A DNA stretch of 64,000 nt from Paramecium sonneborni (Eukaryota; Ciliophora; Oligohymenophorea; Peniculida; Parameciidae), in contig CAJJDN010000038.1 in NCBI GenBank assembly GCA_905182985.1, forward strand, positions 514,258-578,257. The letters are read 5' to 3'. The notes under the pieces are model-generated. The model did no database searches. It was not told where the DNA came from and worked only from the letters and a program-made list of their open reading frames with translations. Shown piece by piece: positions 36,397 to 48,967 of this stretch (positions within the stretch are counted from its first letter, which is position 1; each line of letters begins with the position of its first letter). Both the position numbers and the translations under genes were made by a program.

Positions 36397-39300
36397 ATGA
36401 TTTTTAATTACTTAATAGTAGTAGGGCTGTCGATTTCATAAATCTTAAGTTAGTTTTACTCTCTAGAATCAGAGTATAACTTTTTATTTATTCTATAGCA
36501 ATCTTATTTATCCCCTTAAGTTATAGCATAATTTTGGAAATTTAGAGAGTTAAAATATCTACTTGTATAATGTAAATGACTTTGGAATCAATAGCTCATA
36601 AGAGGATTTTAATATTGGAAGTATTATTTCTATCAAGCTTAGTTTGGGTGAATCCTATAAGGAATAATTTAGATCAACATATAATGCAAATTAATGAAAA
36701 CACAATCAACATATTATATGGTTAATAACTATTTAAAATTTATGTTTAGAATTAATTCTATCCATTTGTTTAAAACTAAATACAAAATTCTTGGTTATAT
36801 GTTTATTACTAATAAATTGTGGCATATGGAAAACAACAACTTTGTTATATAGAAATTTATTATGATAATGGACAATAACCTAAATGTTTTTAATTGCAAT
36901 AAAATAATTATTATTCTTTTGGCTTTCTATAACCAGCGATAAATTAATATAATTACTTTAATACTAATTATGAGTTATCCCTTTATCCATTTGATGGAGA
37001 AGCTATCTCTATTACAATGAAAAAAATGAGAGTAATTGAGGTGAATAATAATTTGTAAATGATTGATCTTTTGACTATCATGACATATGTCGAACCTGAA
37101 GTGATATTAGATTTAAAAATGTATGAAAGAATACAAACCCAAATTTTAAAAGACTGGAGTAATTATTAACATATTGTACAATTGGGAGATTCATTATAAT
37201 AGGATATTTATGATCCCCTAATTGTTGTAAACGAATAAATGATATAATTTTCAACCAAATAATACATTCAGATTGATAATTTTTTAATTTCCAAATCAAT
37301 AACAATAGAGTTTTAATTAACTTCTGCTCCTATTTAATAAGAGTTAATTATATTCTCATTTATTTCGAAAAGGGAATAATAATAAAGAATTAAGATTTCA
37401 GCAAATATTAATTCATAAATTATTATAGTTTCATTTTCATAGTATAGTCAAAGCTTTAGTTGTTCCATAGATTTTCAATAAAAATTAATGTTGGGAATTA
37501 TAAATTTGGTTAAAATGACTTATATTTAATTTATCTAAACGGATTAGATAAAATGTTTGAGCTCTTATTTTGACGTATTTGATTTAACAGATGTAGATAA
37601 ATTATTTATAGGATCATTTGAGAGTAAATATTGATATAAATAAAGATTTAAACTAAGAATCATTTTATTTGTCTAGTGTGAGAATTAGTAATGGATTTTA
37701 CTCACCTTATTAATATTTATAAGACGGAATTTGTACATATTCTATCAATTAATGTTTTTATTGCTTAAATGTAATTTATATCTGTCTATAGGTTTAGGGT
37801 TATTATTTATTTTAAGGGTAGTGTGTTGAATAATGCCCAATATATTATGTGTTAAATTAATAACTTTAAGAATGTGTTCCTAAATGTCATCCTACATGTT
37901 TAGATTGTGATTAAATGTATCCAAATAATTGTTTGCTTTGTGCTGGCATCAGAATTAATGAACCAGATTGTAAATGTCCTGCTGGGTATTTTGATGATGG
38001 GATTTCACCAGATTGTATAAGTAAATTAATAAAGAAAACTATTATTAGAATACTTACCTGATATGACAATTGATTCAGGTATATTTGAATTTCAATGTTT
38101 TACTTAAGCTGATAAATTATATTAGATAAAGTTTTCAAAAATTTATTTGAGTTTGCCTTATGTAGCAATTACTTTATTAGGACATATAGATTCTTATTTT
38201 TAATCACCAAGAGAATTCTAAGTTTTCTTATCAGAAGTTTAAAATACATTTTTTTTTATAAGAGTTTTATGCTTTACTCAAGATGGAAGTTATAAAATTT
38301 AATGGGTAGCTGGTAAGAGTAATAACTTTCTAAATGTCATTTAAACAGATTAATAAGGGTTATTTGCTACTGCTATTCTGAATACTTCCTTTTAGAACAT
38401 TGTTTCAGCTGGAATTTTAGGATGGTGTTTAGATTCATTATAATATTTATAAATAGATTTAAATCTTTAATAATAATCCTCTTCGCAATTTGAATTTACT
38501 TCATTACAAAATTTATACGTGCTAAAATACTAATTTTTTCATTTTGTTAATTATATTTACTATTAATTCAATTTAACTTTTAATTCAGAAAAATAGTTCA
38601 ATGGTTTTTCAATAGGAGGTGCAACAATCACATATGCTGTTGATTAATTTCCTTTAAGTATACCAACATTTTTATCAATCAGAAGATTATAAACAACCAA
38701 TTCATATTGCCCTCAATATTATATTACAGAAAAGAAAAAGCCTGGTTAAATAGAATTTAAGATGAAAACTAATGGATCTGTAACAGTGAATTACTTTTTA
38801 GCTGATCTTATATATTTAGCAGTTTCATGTAATGATTCACTAAAGTCATGTGATTATATTAGTGAATTATAAAAATGCAATAGAATATTATCTGATTGTT
38901 AATGTAGTTCATCTTAATATCTTGATATAAATAACAATCTCTGTATTGATTGTAGTCCTAATTGTTTAACTTGTGACATTAATTATACTAATTGTTAATC
39001 TTGTTCATTAGAATCTAAAAAATAATTATTTTTGAATTATTTCATAAATTATTATTATTGTGGATGTTCAATAACTCAATATGAAGATATGAATGGAATT
39101 TGTCAAGAATGTGATCCTAATTGTAATGAATGTTAAATGACATCTAAATACTGTTTAAATTGTAAAGATATTAATTAGATAATAAATCAATTAAATTAAT
39201 GTGAATGTAGATTCGGTTACTTATAAACAGAATTAGGATGTTAATGTAATAATATTAAATATATTAGTATGTCAACCCCCTTGTTAAACTTGCGAATTCA

Positions 39301-42300
39301 CTTTAACAAATTGCCTATCTTGTTAATATCCAATTTAAGTGATTCCAACATGTTAATGTCCAACAGGATATCAAATAGTTAATGGAAATTGTTTTCAAAA
39401 TTGTCCTCTCTTATGTCTGAACTGTGTTATAGAAACTTCATGTATTACTTGTGTTTCCTTTTCTTCTTATAATGCTTTATCAAATGTTTGTGAATGTTAA
39501 AATGGATATTTTAATAATAATTTAGAATGTCAAAGTAAATATTTATTATTCTAATAAAGGTTGTGTATATCCTTGTGTAAATTGCATATCTTTAAATTAA
39601 TGCACCTAATGTATTGATTAAACTTACTATATTGATATCACTTGCTAATTATGTATATATCCATGTTTAGAATGTACAACTTCCAGTTATTGTCTCTCTT
39701 GCATAAACTATTATTATTTATCAAACAATCAATGTTTACTCTGTATTCCACCTTGCTTGACATGTAATGATCTTACAGTTTGTAATTCTTGCATTGATAA
39801 TACTTATTATCATGATTAATCAACTAATTAATGCATATGTATATCATTTTTATACTTTTAGTATGTATTTCACCATGCCTTACATGTGAAACAGATGTTT
39901 ATTGTAGCACTTGTATTAATACCAATTATTATTTATCCTCTGCTAATACTTGTTTAAGTATAATATATTATTTAATATATTTAAGATTGTGTTAATTAAT
40001 GTAAGAATTGCTTATCAGAAACTTAATGTATTGATTGTATTCTTGGTTATTATATTGATATAAATTTAGCATGTCAACGTAAATTATCATTCTTACTTTT
40101 AGCATGTATTTCGCCTTGTATTTACTGTTCAACAATTGATATCTGTGATTTATGTTCTGATGGATATTTCTTAGATACTACCTTTTAATGTTAACGTAAA
40201 ATAATTTAATCATAATCTATTAGCATGTCTCAAACCTTGCTTAACTTGTATAAACACTTAATCTAGTTGTCTATCTTGCATTGATTCTACAATGACTTAA
40301 TCTAATGGAAGTTGTATCTGTGCTTCAAATTAATTCTATGATTCACTTACTTCCATTTGCAAAAGTATTATCTTCTATACTATATATTCAAGATTGCCAT
40401 CCAACATGTACATCTTGTTCTAATCCAGATAATTGTTGTTCTACAATTTTATATTCACAGTTCAATATATCAACTAATACTTGTGAATGTTAAAATGGGT
40501 ATTATTAATTATCATTAAACACTTGCTTATGTAAATAAAAATTAAAATTTAATAGTATGTGTTTCACCTTGCTTATATTGTTCCAGTTAATCTGTCTGTA
40601 CATCTTGTGTTGATGGATATTATCTATCATCATCATCCTCATCATAATCATCTTGTTTAAGTATGAAAACATATACATATCTTAGCTTGCACATCTCCTT
40701 GTTTAAATTGTATTAATACATCAACATAATGTTTAAGTTGCGTTTCAATTAATATGGTAATTATTAATTAAACTTGTACTTGTCCTTCAAATTATTATAT
40801 GAATTCTACTCTAACAGATTGTATTCAATGTCATTCTACTTGTTTAACTTGCACTAATTCTAATGATTGCTGTCTCATAACTGAATTTAAAATTTTCGAT
40901 TCCGTTAGTAATAATTGTAGATGCAAAAATGGCTATTTTGATTCTAATGGTATATGCTAATGTAAAAATATTATCAATTATAACAGAATGCAATCAAAAT
41001 TGTTTAACTTGTGAAAAAACTTCAACTAATTGTTTGAGTTGTGATATTAAATTTAAATTAGAGGCTTAAGAATGTAAATGCATTTTACCTAATCAATTTA
41101 TTAATCATGATTTAGGATTATGTGAAAGTAAACCTATTATTTCATCGTTTTAGATTGTTCATCAAATTGTTAAACTTGCTCAATGAATGCTAATAATTGT
41201 TTAAGTTGTGATGAGACAAAAAAGTTTTAACTTATAAAAGGTGTTTGCTCATGCAAAACAAATGAATATTAAAATAATAATGGAATTTGTACTGAATGTC
41301 ATAAAAGTTGTGTATCATGTGTAAATGGTTCAGAAATTGGATGTTTGGGTTGTATCTCATTAAGAAAGATGAATCCTGAGAATAAATTATGTGAATGTAC
41401 AGATGGATATTTTTAAAATGATAATTAAGAATGTGTAAAATGTAATCATAAATGTGGAAAATGTACTTATAATAATTAATGTTTAACATGTTCTGAGAAT
41501 AGATCTCTTAGTTAAGATGGTTTTTCATGTAATTGTAATTAAGGATTCTTTGAGAATGAGAAAGAGATTTGTTTAAGTAAAATAATATTAAAAATATATA
41601 GAATGTTCTCCTCCATGTTTTAATTGTTCTAGTATATAAGATTGTTTAAGTTGCATTGATGGTATAATATTTATTATAAAATAAAAAATAGTAAATAGAG
41701 AAGTGAAGGAATATCGATGTTAATGTTAAAAGGGATATTTTGAGACAGAATAGAATTAATGTGAAAGTTGTTCAAGTATAAGAGGTAAAGTAAATGATAT
41801 TTGTAATTATATAAATTGTGGTGATGGTGAATTAACAAAAGGAGAATAATGTGATGATGGTAATAATATTAGTAGAGATGGTTGTACAGATTGTAAAATA
41901 GATTAATTTTTTACTTGTACAAATAAAATGTTATCAAGATCAATTTGTTTTTAATGTGTTATGAATTGTTAAACATGTTCTTTAAAAGGACTAAAAGGTT
42001 CTTGTGATTAATGTTATAATGGTTATTTTTTTAAAAATGATGAATGTTTAAAATGTTAAGATAGTTGTGAAACTTGTAAAGATAATAAAACTTGTCTGAC
42101 ATGTACAATAATAGATGCTAAACCTGATGAATTAGGATTATGTCCTAAATGTACAAATGTTAAAGGATATTATATTATTAATCGTAAATGTATTACAAAA
42201 TGTGGTGATGCAATATTAGTAGAAAGTGAATAATGTGATGATGGTAATAATTTAGATGGAGATGGTTGTGATTCGTAATGTTAAATAGAAAAGTATTATT

Positions 42301-44038
42301 CTTGTAAAGAAACTATATGCACTAAAATACCTTAACCTTAAGTTGATGCTACTTATACAAATTCTACTACATCTGAAAGTATCGCTCTAAATTTTCCTAT
42401 TGATTAAGGAGATCCTTGTACTAAAATAAACATCACTATTGATTCTTTTCTTTCTAATGATTTTTTATCTTTTATCAAATATGAATAAATTGATGATAAT
42501 ATTTCAAAATGCAACATTGATTTTTAATTTAATAAAACTATTGATGTTGGAAACCTTATACATATCTTTATTCCAGTCAAAATTAGAACTTCTAAAAGAA
42601 TACTAGAAGAAGAAACTAGAGAAATTATTATCACACCTAGAAAAAAAGTTATTTATTCTTAAAATCAAGTTTAATTAGCTTAAAGTGCTAGTAATGCCTA
42701 ATCTGCATTTGGTGATATGCTCTATTTTATAGCACCTACTACTGTTATAATAGGAGGATTTAATTTCTTTTGGACTATTTTGGATATTTTAAGTTGGATT
42801 AATAATCTTTATTATATTAATATTTATTTCCCTGAAAATGTTAGAATTTTCTTCCAAAAATCAGCTTGGGGAGATTTTTAAATATTCCCACAATTTTTTG
42901 TTCTTAATGAACCATAAGATCCTTATTATATTGAAAGCCCAAAAAAATTTATGGAAAAGGGTGTAGATCCAATATTTCTTAATAATACTTGGACTTGCTT
43001 TGCTATTATTGCAATTAATATTATTGGTTAAATATTTTGTTACTTAATTTTGTTACTCATAGAATTTATATGGCCTCCTGCTCTAAAAAAAAGATCATCA
43101 TAAATCAGAGTTTTCTAATTGAAACAAAATAGTTAAACTAACTCGTTTAATTTGAATACATAAAATAAATTCACTAAAATAAAAAAATAACAACAACCTT
43201 AATCTTAAATTATAAATACTCTAAATTAAACAAATGACCAAAACATGAATTAAAATCAAAGATTCCCCTATCTTATCAACAAAATTTATTAACCTCTATA
43301 TAAATTTAAGTCTAACTTCTTATCTAATCTAATTAAATCATTTAACTTAGCCTTTTTAGATTTAGTTTTAGCTATCATTCTATAAATTACTACTATACCT
43401 AATAGCCTTATGGTTTATGAAATTGTATTCATCAATCAAATTTTGTCATATGCTAGTATCAGTATTTGCATCATCACTCTAATCATATCTTATTATGTTA
43501 CAACAAAACACTATATTCTATTGGATCATGAACTCTTTTAAAATTAATATGGTACATTATATGAAAATATTAATACTAAATCTAGTACAGCTATGATGTA
43601 CTCATATATTAACTTAAACAGAAAAGCTTTATTTATTATAGTTGTTGTATATTTCTATTATTAACCACTATTATAAACAATATTCTGTTGCTTCATAAGC
43701 TTTTTAAATATAGCTTTAATTATTTATGAAAATCCATTTACATCCAAGGCCGATCTTATTTAAAATGGAGTTCCTGATTTTTGTATCTTTATTTTAATGC
43801 TCCTTTCAACTGGTTTTGCACTTGACGATATAGTAAATTATTCATTATTTTCTAGATTGGTTTACTAAGTGCTGATCAAAGATTTTAAATAGGATGGGTA
43901 ATGATTGGAACTATTGGATTATCTATTTTTGTTTAAGTTGTTTTTTTATTGAGAGAGTTTATTAGAGATTTCTAAGAAAAGTTCTTAATGATTTCTCAAA
44001 AAATTCAAATTTGCTTACAATCTTAGAAAAATTAATGA
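36397..44038 (+). CDS. Giant cysteine-rich, furin/GF-receptor-like repeat membrane protein
   Basis: More than 2,300 residues after removing roughly 20 introns. A signal peptide (MIFNYLIVVGLSISQILSQF) is followed by a ~550-residue Cys-poor ectodomain. From about 37,840 there are long arrays of CxxC units of furin-like/growth-factor-receptor type (CSPNCLTCDINYTNCQSCS; CHPTCTSCSNPDNCC). Two copies of the GDG...E-CDDGN...DGC pattern (DUF4215/Myxo-Cys repeat) follow at about 41,820 and 42,200 (CDDGNNISRDGCTDC; CDDGNNLDGDGCDSQC). The C-terminal third has several membrane helices (WTCFAIIAINIIGQIFCYLI; ALFIIVVVYFYYQPLLQTIF) and a cytosolic Gln/Asn-rich loop. Introns often sit at the same place in successive repeats. 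Ciliates have many such surface proteins; the ligand is unknown. Internal exon limits are approximate. Confidence 0.8.
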
Positions 44039-44584
44039 CATTTATTCACTTTTTATTACCATCACAGTTCTAAAAATATTATAAATCAAAAATAATATAT
44101 AATAAGATATTATTTGAGTGTAAAATATAAATATAATGATTTCAATATAGTTATTTTATATTATTATGTCTAAGACTCACTATTTTTATAGAATCAAAAA
44201 TCTTAAAGGTTTTTATAGAAATTCATTTCTATTTTTTAAGGTTCAATTTACAGAAAAGTTTTTTTAATTTCAGAAGTGTTATTCGAAATTTTTACAATAA
44301 TTATTATAAGCCAATAAGACTTGATATTGATTTCTATTAGTAGAATGTATTTTATTATGAGATTAACTTTAGATTAAATAAAAAACATTATAGTATAAGA
44401 AATTTACTAAGCTTACAAATCTTAAGACTCATTGGGATTTTTTCATTTAAAGTTCAAGAGATGAATAATCTATAATATATAAAAAATTGTCTTATTTTTA
44501 TTACTTAATTATATTATTTTTGAAGTTTTCTGTAATTAAATCCGCAATAAATTTTGAAATTTAAATAATTTTATTTTAAAGAAT
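44039..44584. other. Intergenic region
   Basis: About 545 bp, AT-rich, between two + strand genes. No coding frame or structured RNA was recognised. Confidence 0.5.
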
Positions 44585-45718
44585 ATGATTAAATTTTTAA
44601 GCAGATTTGGGTTCAATACAATAAAAGTATATCTTTAAAATAAATAAAAGCAACCATCAGTTGCAGTATTCAATACTAAGAAATATGATGTAGACTACTT
44701 GACAAAAGTTAATACAAGTCTTCCAGAAGAAAAACAAGTTAAATTATCATTTTTTGCAGAATAATTAAATGAGAATAGTGCAAGATTGGCACATGACTGT
44801 GATACAGTTTGGTATATATATAGTATTATGTAATTATTTAGTTGTTTTGTAAATGACAAGGTTTCTGCTTAAGTTTTAAGAAAACTTTCTACTCAAGGAA
44901 TAGATTTAATAGCTTTAAGATGTGCAGGATTCAATAATGTAGATTTAAAAGAAGCTGATAAACTTGGAGTAAGGGTTGTAAGAGTCCCAGCTTATTCTCC
45001 AGAGGCAGTTGCAGAATTTTCAATTGCTCTTCTCCTATCCCTAAATCGTAAAATCCATAAAGCATTTAATCGCACAAGAGATCACAACTTTGCACTTGAT
45101 GGACTTGTGGGATCTAATTTACATGGAAAAACAATAGGATTGATTGGACTTGGAAAAATTGGAATTTGCTTTGCCAAAATTTGTAAAGGATTTGGAATGA
45201 ATGTTATTGCTTATGACCCTTAGAAAGATCAAAAACTAGCTGAATCTATAGGATTTTAATATGTTGATGAAAGTGACATCTTTTACTAAAGTGATTACAT
45301 CTCTTTACATTGTCCTTTAACACCTTAAACCAGACACATAATCAATGAACATTCTATCACTAAAATGAAAGAAAATGTTATGATCATAAACACAGGAAGA
45401 GGGGCACTTATTGAAACTAAGGCAGTTGTTAACGCTTTGAAAAAAAAAAAAATCGGAGGCTTAGCAATAGGTATAAATCTAAATTAAAAATTAGATGTTT
45501 ATGAATAAGAAGAAAAATTATTCTTTAAAGATATAAGTTAAGAAGTCTTAACTGATGATGTTTTAGCCAGATTACTATCATTCCCCAATGTCATTATCAC
45601 AGGACATTAAGCTTTTTTTACACATGAAGCTTTGATGAATATTAGCTAAACAACTTTAAATAACATTTACGAATTTAAAACTAAAGGATCATGTATTAAT
45701 TAAGTCCATCCATAATGA
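44585..45718 (+). CDS. D-lactate dehydrogenase (fermentative, LdhA-like)
   Basis: A D-isomer-specific 2-hydroxyacid dehydrogenase of about 350 residues: pyruvate + NADH to D-lactate + NAD. The NAD-binding P-loop is TIGLIGLGKIGICFAKICKG. The catalytic Arg is in LIALRCAGFNNVD, and the catalytic His is in the C-terminal NVIITGHQAFFTHEALMNIS block, which is strikingly like bacterial LdhA. VMIINTGRGALIET precedes GGLAIDVYEQEEKLFFKDIS. Introns of 24, 30 and 24 nt restore frame. The N-terminus MIKFLSRFGFNTIK is basic/hydrophobic and might be a weak mitochondrial presequence. Close similarity to bacterial enzymes suggests ancient transfer, but the codon usage and introns are fully ciliate. It converges on the EFCAB10-like gene (45 bp). 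Confidence 0.95.
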
Positions 45719-45763
45719 GAATTTTTATCAATATTAATTGTTATATTCAGCAATATTCCCAAT

Positions 45764-46218
45764 TCATCTTTTACTATACTCACTTTTTAAAATATCAACA
45801 AATTCATTTTTATTGACAAATCCTTTTTTTAAAATTGCTTAGTATTTTTAATTTATTTCCTCTAATGATTTTGTAATTCCAATTATTTACAATCCTTGTT
45901 TGATTGAATCAATTTTGACTGTTTTATAATTAAATGTATCAAAATGTTCAAACATTACTTCATAATCACTTGTTTCAAAGAATTATTAATTTTTATAATT
46001 TTTTAGTGCATCTAATAGTGTTTTTCTTGGTTAGTTATCCATCCCCAATATCAATTATGATAATAATTCCTAATATTAATCATTTTAACTTTTACTTCAA
46101 ACAATAAAGATATTTTATGTTTCTCTAAGTATTATAATGTCTCAGAAATGTGATCTCTTTAGATTTCATTCAATTGAGGATTATTTTGAAATAGCTTTTC
46201 CAATAATTATGAGGCCAT
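45764..46218 (-). CDS. EFCAB10-like protein with RIIa-type N-terminus
   Basis: About 142 residues. The N-terminal YLEKHKISLLFEELLSQLIL, with QPRKTLLDALKNYK, matches the dimerisation/docking-like helical pair of EFCAB10 and RIIa-fold ciliary proteins. The C-terminal half (YEVMFEHFDTFNYKTVKIDS and IKQGLQIIGITKS...FVNKNEFVDILKSEY) is an EF-hand pair lacking most calcium ligands. A 26-nt intron (GTAAAA...ATTAG) sits inside the N-terminal helix pair. Such proteins are usually axonemal, so a ciliary role is likely by family, not shown here. Confidence 0.7.
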
Positions 46219-47263
46219 TTTTAATATTAAATTAAAAAATAAATATAATGATTAGAGAATCTCTAAACCAAAAAATTGCTTTCTGTTTTAATGATGCATA
46301 CTTAAAAGTCAGATAAATTTATAAAGAAAAGAATTATTATTTTTATTTTCCTATCTGATTATAAAATATATATATATTATTATTAGCAATGTAAAATATT
46401 TCTAATTAATTCAAAAATATAAATTTTACAAAATTTTATTTTCTTATAAAAGAGAGCAAAGTTCAAAGGATTGTTTGATATTATTCTTGAATATTATTAT
46501 TATATTTATTTTATTTCTCAAATCAAAATAAAAAACATTATTAAACTAAATCCTAAAGGAGAGAAATTGTATTAAATTTATTCAGGATAAATTTTATAGC
46601 ATTGATTATAATATTCTAATAAAAAAAATGCAAATTTCAATTTTTAATTTTTTCTTTGCTTTAAATAAATGCACAAAACTAAAAAAAAATCTATCTTTTT
46701 GAAATAGTATACAAATATGATATGATTTTGAAATAGGATGATCTTGAATAAATTTGTTTGGAAAAATTTTGTATTTTCTAATTTATAATTAATCTTCCTT
46801 GTATTTTCTATAAATTAACTATTATTTCAATAAATTAAATTTTCTTATTTTTGTAGAAAATAAAATTCAGAAAAGAGACTATTATCTAATACTTAAATGA
46901 TATTTAAGATATAATTAAGCTTGGATGCAAAATAACATAATGATTAATAAGGGAAAATTTTTAAGCGACTTATTGTAAATATATCCAATGAATCTAAAAA
47001 TCTGAAAATTTTTAATTTTGATTGAAATCTAATTAATAGTATATAATAAAATACTAATTATAAATATTAGAGTGATCTTAAATGTGTTATATAATTTTGT
47101 TTTAAATAAGTATTATAGGGGCATAAATAGATAAATCGCAATTCGTTTATAGAAATAAGTTTGCTGTTTTTTCTGGTTTAGGAATAATGAGAATAGATAA
47201 TAAAAAATTAATTTGAAGATGATAAGCTAAATACAATTGAATAATAAAAATTTATTAAATTAT
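46219..47263. other. Large AT-rich intergenic region
   Basis: More than 1 kb between divergent EFCAB10-like (-) and MORN/IQ (+) genes. It contains long A/T tracts and one run of TA repeats near 46,367. I see no coding frame worth calling and no clear RNA fold. Confidence 0.55.
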
Positions 47264-48389
47264 ATGGGAATTGTATGTTGTTCAAACTAGGATATAAGTA
47301 GGTTAAAGATTGAAGGAGAAATTGGATTGATACCAACAGAGGAGATATCTTTAGATGAAACAAAAATAATAAAAATTTAAACAAATGTTAGACGTAAATG
47401 TTTTAATATATTCAGGTTATTTGTTAAAACCTAAAAATTTAGATAAGCAGGTTTAGATTGGTATAACAAAAAATCATTTAGAATCAAATATTACTTAATA
47501 AATTGTCTCAGTTATAGAAATGATACCAAATGATGCAGAGAAAATAGAGTGGCCTGAAAATTTAGTTTTAAAAGTTGAAAATAAATTGAAAGAATTGGCA
47601 CCACTTTAAAAGACGAATTATGCTTGTTATTTAATGAATGATGGATGCTATTATTAAGGATAATTTAAATAGTTACTAAAAGAAGGATTTGGTAGGTAGA
47701 TAAATACTGATGGCTCTTTTTATGAAGGAGGATTTAGAAATAATTAAAAATCAGGGAAGGGAAGATAAATAGGTTGTGATGGAAGTTTGTAATTAATAAG
47801 ATTATATCTAGATTTGAAGGAAACTTTGAAGAGGATGAATTTTGTGGTTATGGAGAGTTTAATGATTAAAATGGGTTTGTGTATAAAGGTGAATGGAAGA
47901 ATTCATTATTTCATGGAGAAGGTTATGAAATTAATAAACATTTCTAATATAAAGGTGGATATAAATTTGGATATAAATAAGGATACGGTGAAATGACATA
48001 TTAAGATGGAAGCAAATATATGGGTGAATTTTAGAAAAATAAATTTGAGGGATTTGGTATCTTTGTATATGAAAATGGAAGTAAAGTAATAAATATATCT
48101 AATTTAGTATGAAGGTTATTGGTCAAATAATTAAATGCATGGAAAAGGTACATATACTTGGCCTGATGGACGTGAATATGATGGAAATGTAATGTTTAAA
48201 CAAATCAATTAATTTTAGTATCACTATGACATGAAGGAAGGATTTGGAGTGTTTAAATTTAAAAATGGAAGTAGTTATAGAGGAATGTGGAAATAGGGAA
48301 AACAGCATGGTCATGGAATGATGGTATCTGAACTTGGAGATTAAAAATAAGGTGAATGGATTGAAGGAAGAAGGATTAAATGGAAATGA
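47264..48389 (+). CDS. MORN-repeat protein with IQ-like motif and dual-acylation N-terminus
   Basis: Begins MGIVCCSNQDISRLK: Gly2 plus Cys5/Cys6 suggests myristoylation and palmitoylation. An IQ-like segment (IQTNVRRKCFNIF) follows at about residue 45, then seven or eight MORN repeats of the form Y-x-G-x-W/F...G-x-G (TDGSFYEGGFRNN; YKGEWKNSLFHGEGYE; MHGKGTYTWPDGREYDG). It ends RRIKWK. Introns of 31, 23, 22 and 30 nt restore frame; the 23- and 22-nt introns fall at the same point of two MORN units, just before (F/Y)EG. MORN arrays bind phosphoinositides or scaffold cortical and ciliary structures. It shares this architecture with the gene at 57563-58746. The 31-nt intron near the IQ region is the least certain. 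Confidence 0.85.
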
Positions 48390-48967
48390 TTAAATACTTG
48401 ATTTGATTTTAATTAGCTTCTTTTTTGTAGTATTGATTATTTAATGAAAAAATGAACAACATTAGATAAACAATGATATGGCTATATTTATATTCTATAT
48501 GTTCCAAATATCATTTATAGAGGTATGCCAGAATATTTAATATAGAAATTAAATAATTATTTATAAATTTGTTTATTTTGCCTAAATTATTAGAAAATAG
48601 AAGTTTATATTTTATAAAATTTATACAGGAATTCACATATATATATTTATTCAACATAATAATTAAATAGATACATAATTTTCATTGAATTAAGAAAACA
48701 AACAAAATTCATAATAACTGGATTAAGTTGTATCCATTTTTCTATTTAAAATAACAACAAATTTAATATTCATAAGAGGCGATTAATAATAAATCTGATT
48801 TATATCATTAAAAAACTTTAATAATAATAATTTAAACATTCAAGAGCAGTTTAGGAACTAAGTAACAAATTTATTAGATTATATTAACCATTAAAAAACA
48901 ATTTAATATCAGTTAGTCTTGAGGGAACAATATGATTATTTTTTTTTTAAATATATATATATTTTAT
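48390..48967. other. Convergent 3' intergenic region
   Basis: About 580 bp between the MORN gene (+) and Aquarius (-) stops. Long for a convergent gap in this window. No coding frame or fold was recognised. Confidence 0.5.

Noticed and set aside
36397..44038. Repetitive Cys-rich DNA as a mobile or satellite element
   Set aside because: The repeats are protein-coding with in-frame micro-introns, a signal peptide and membrane helices. No terminal repeats or transposase are present.
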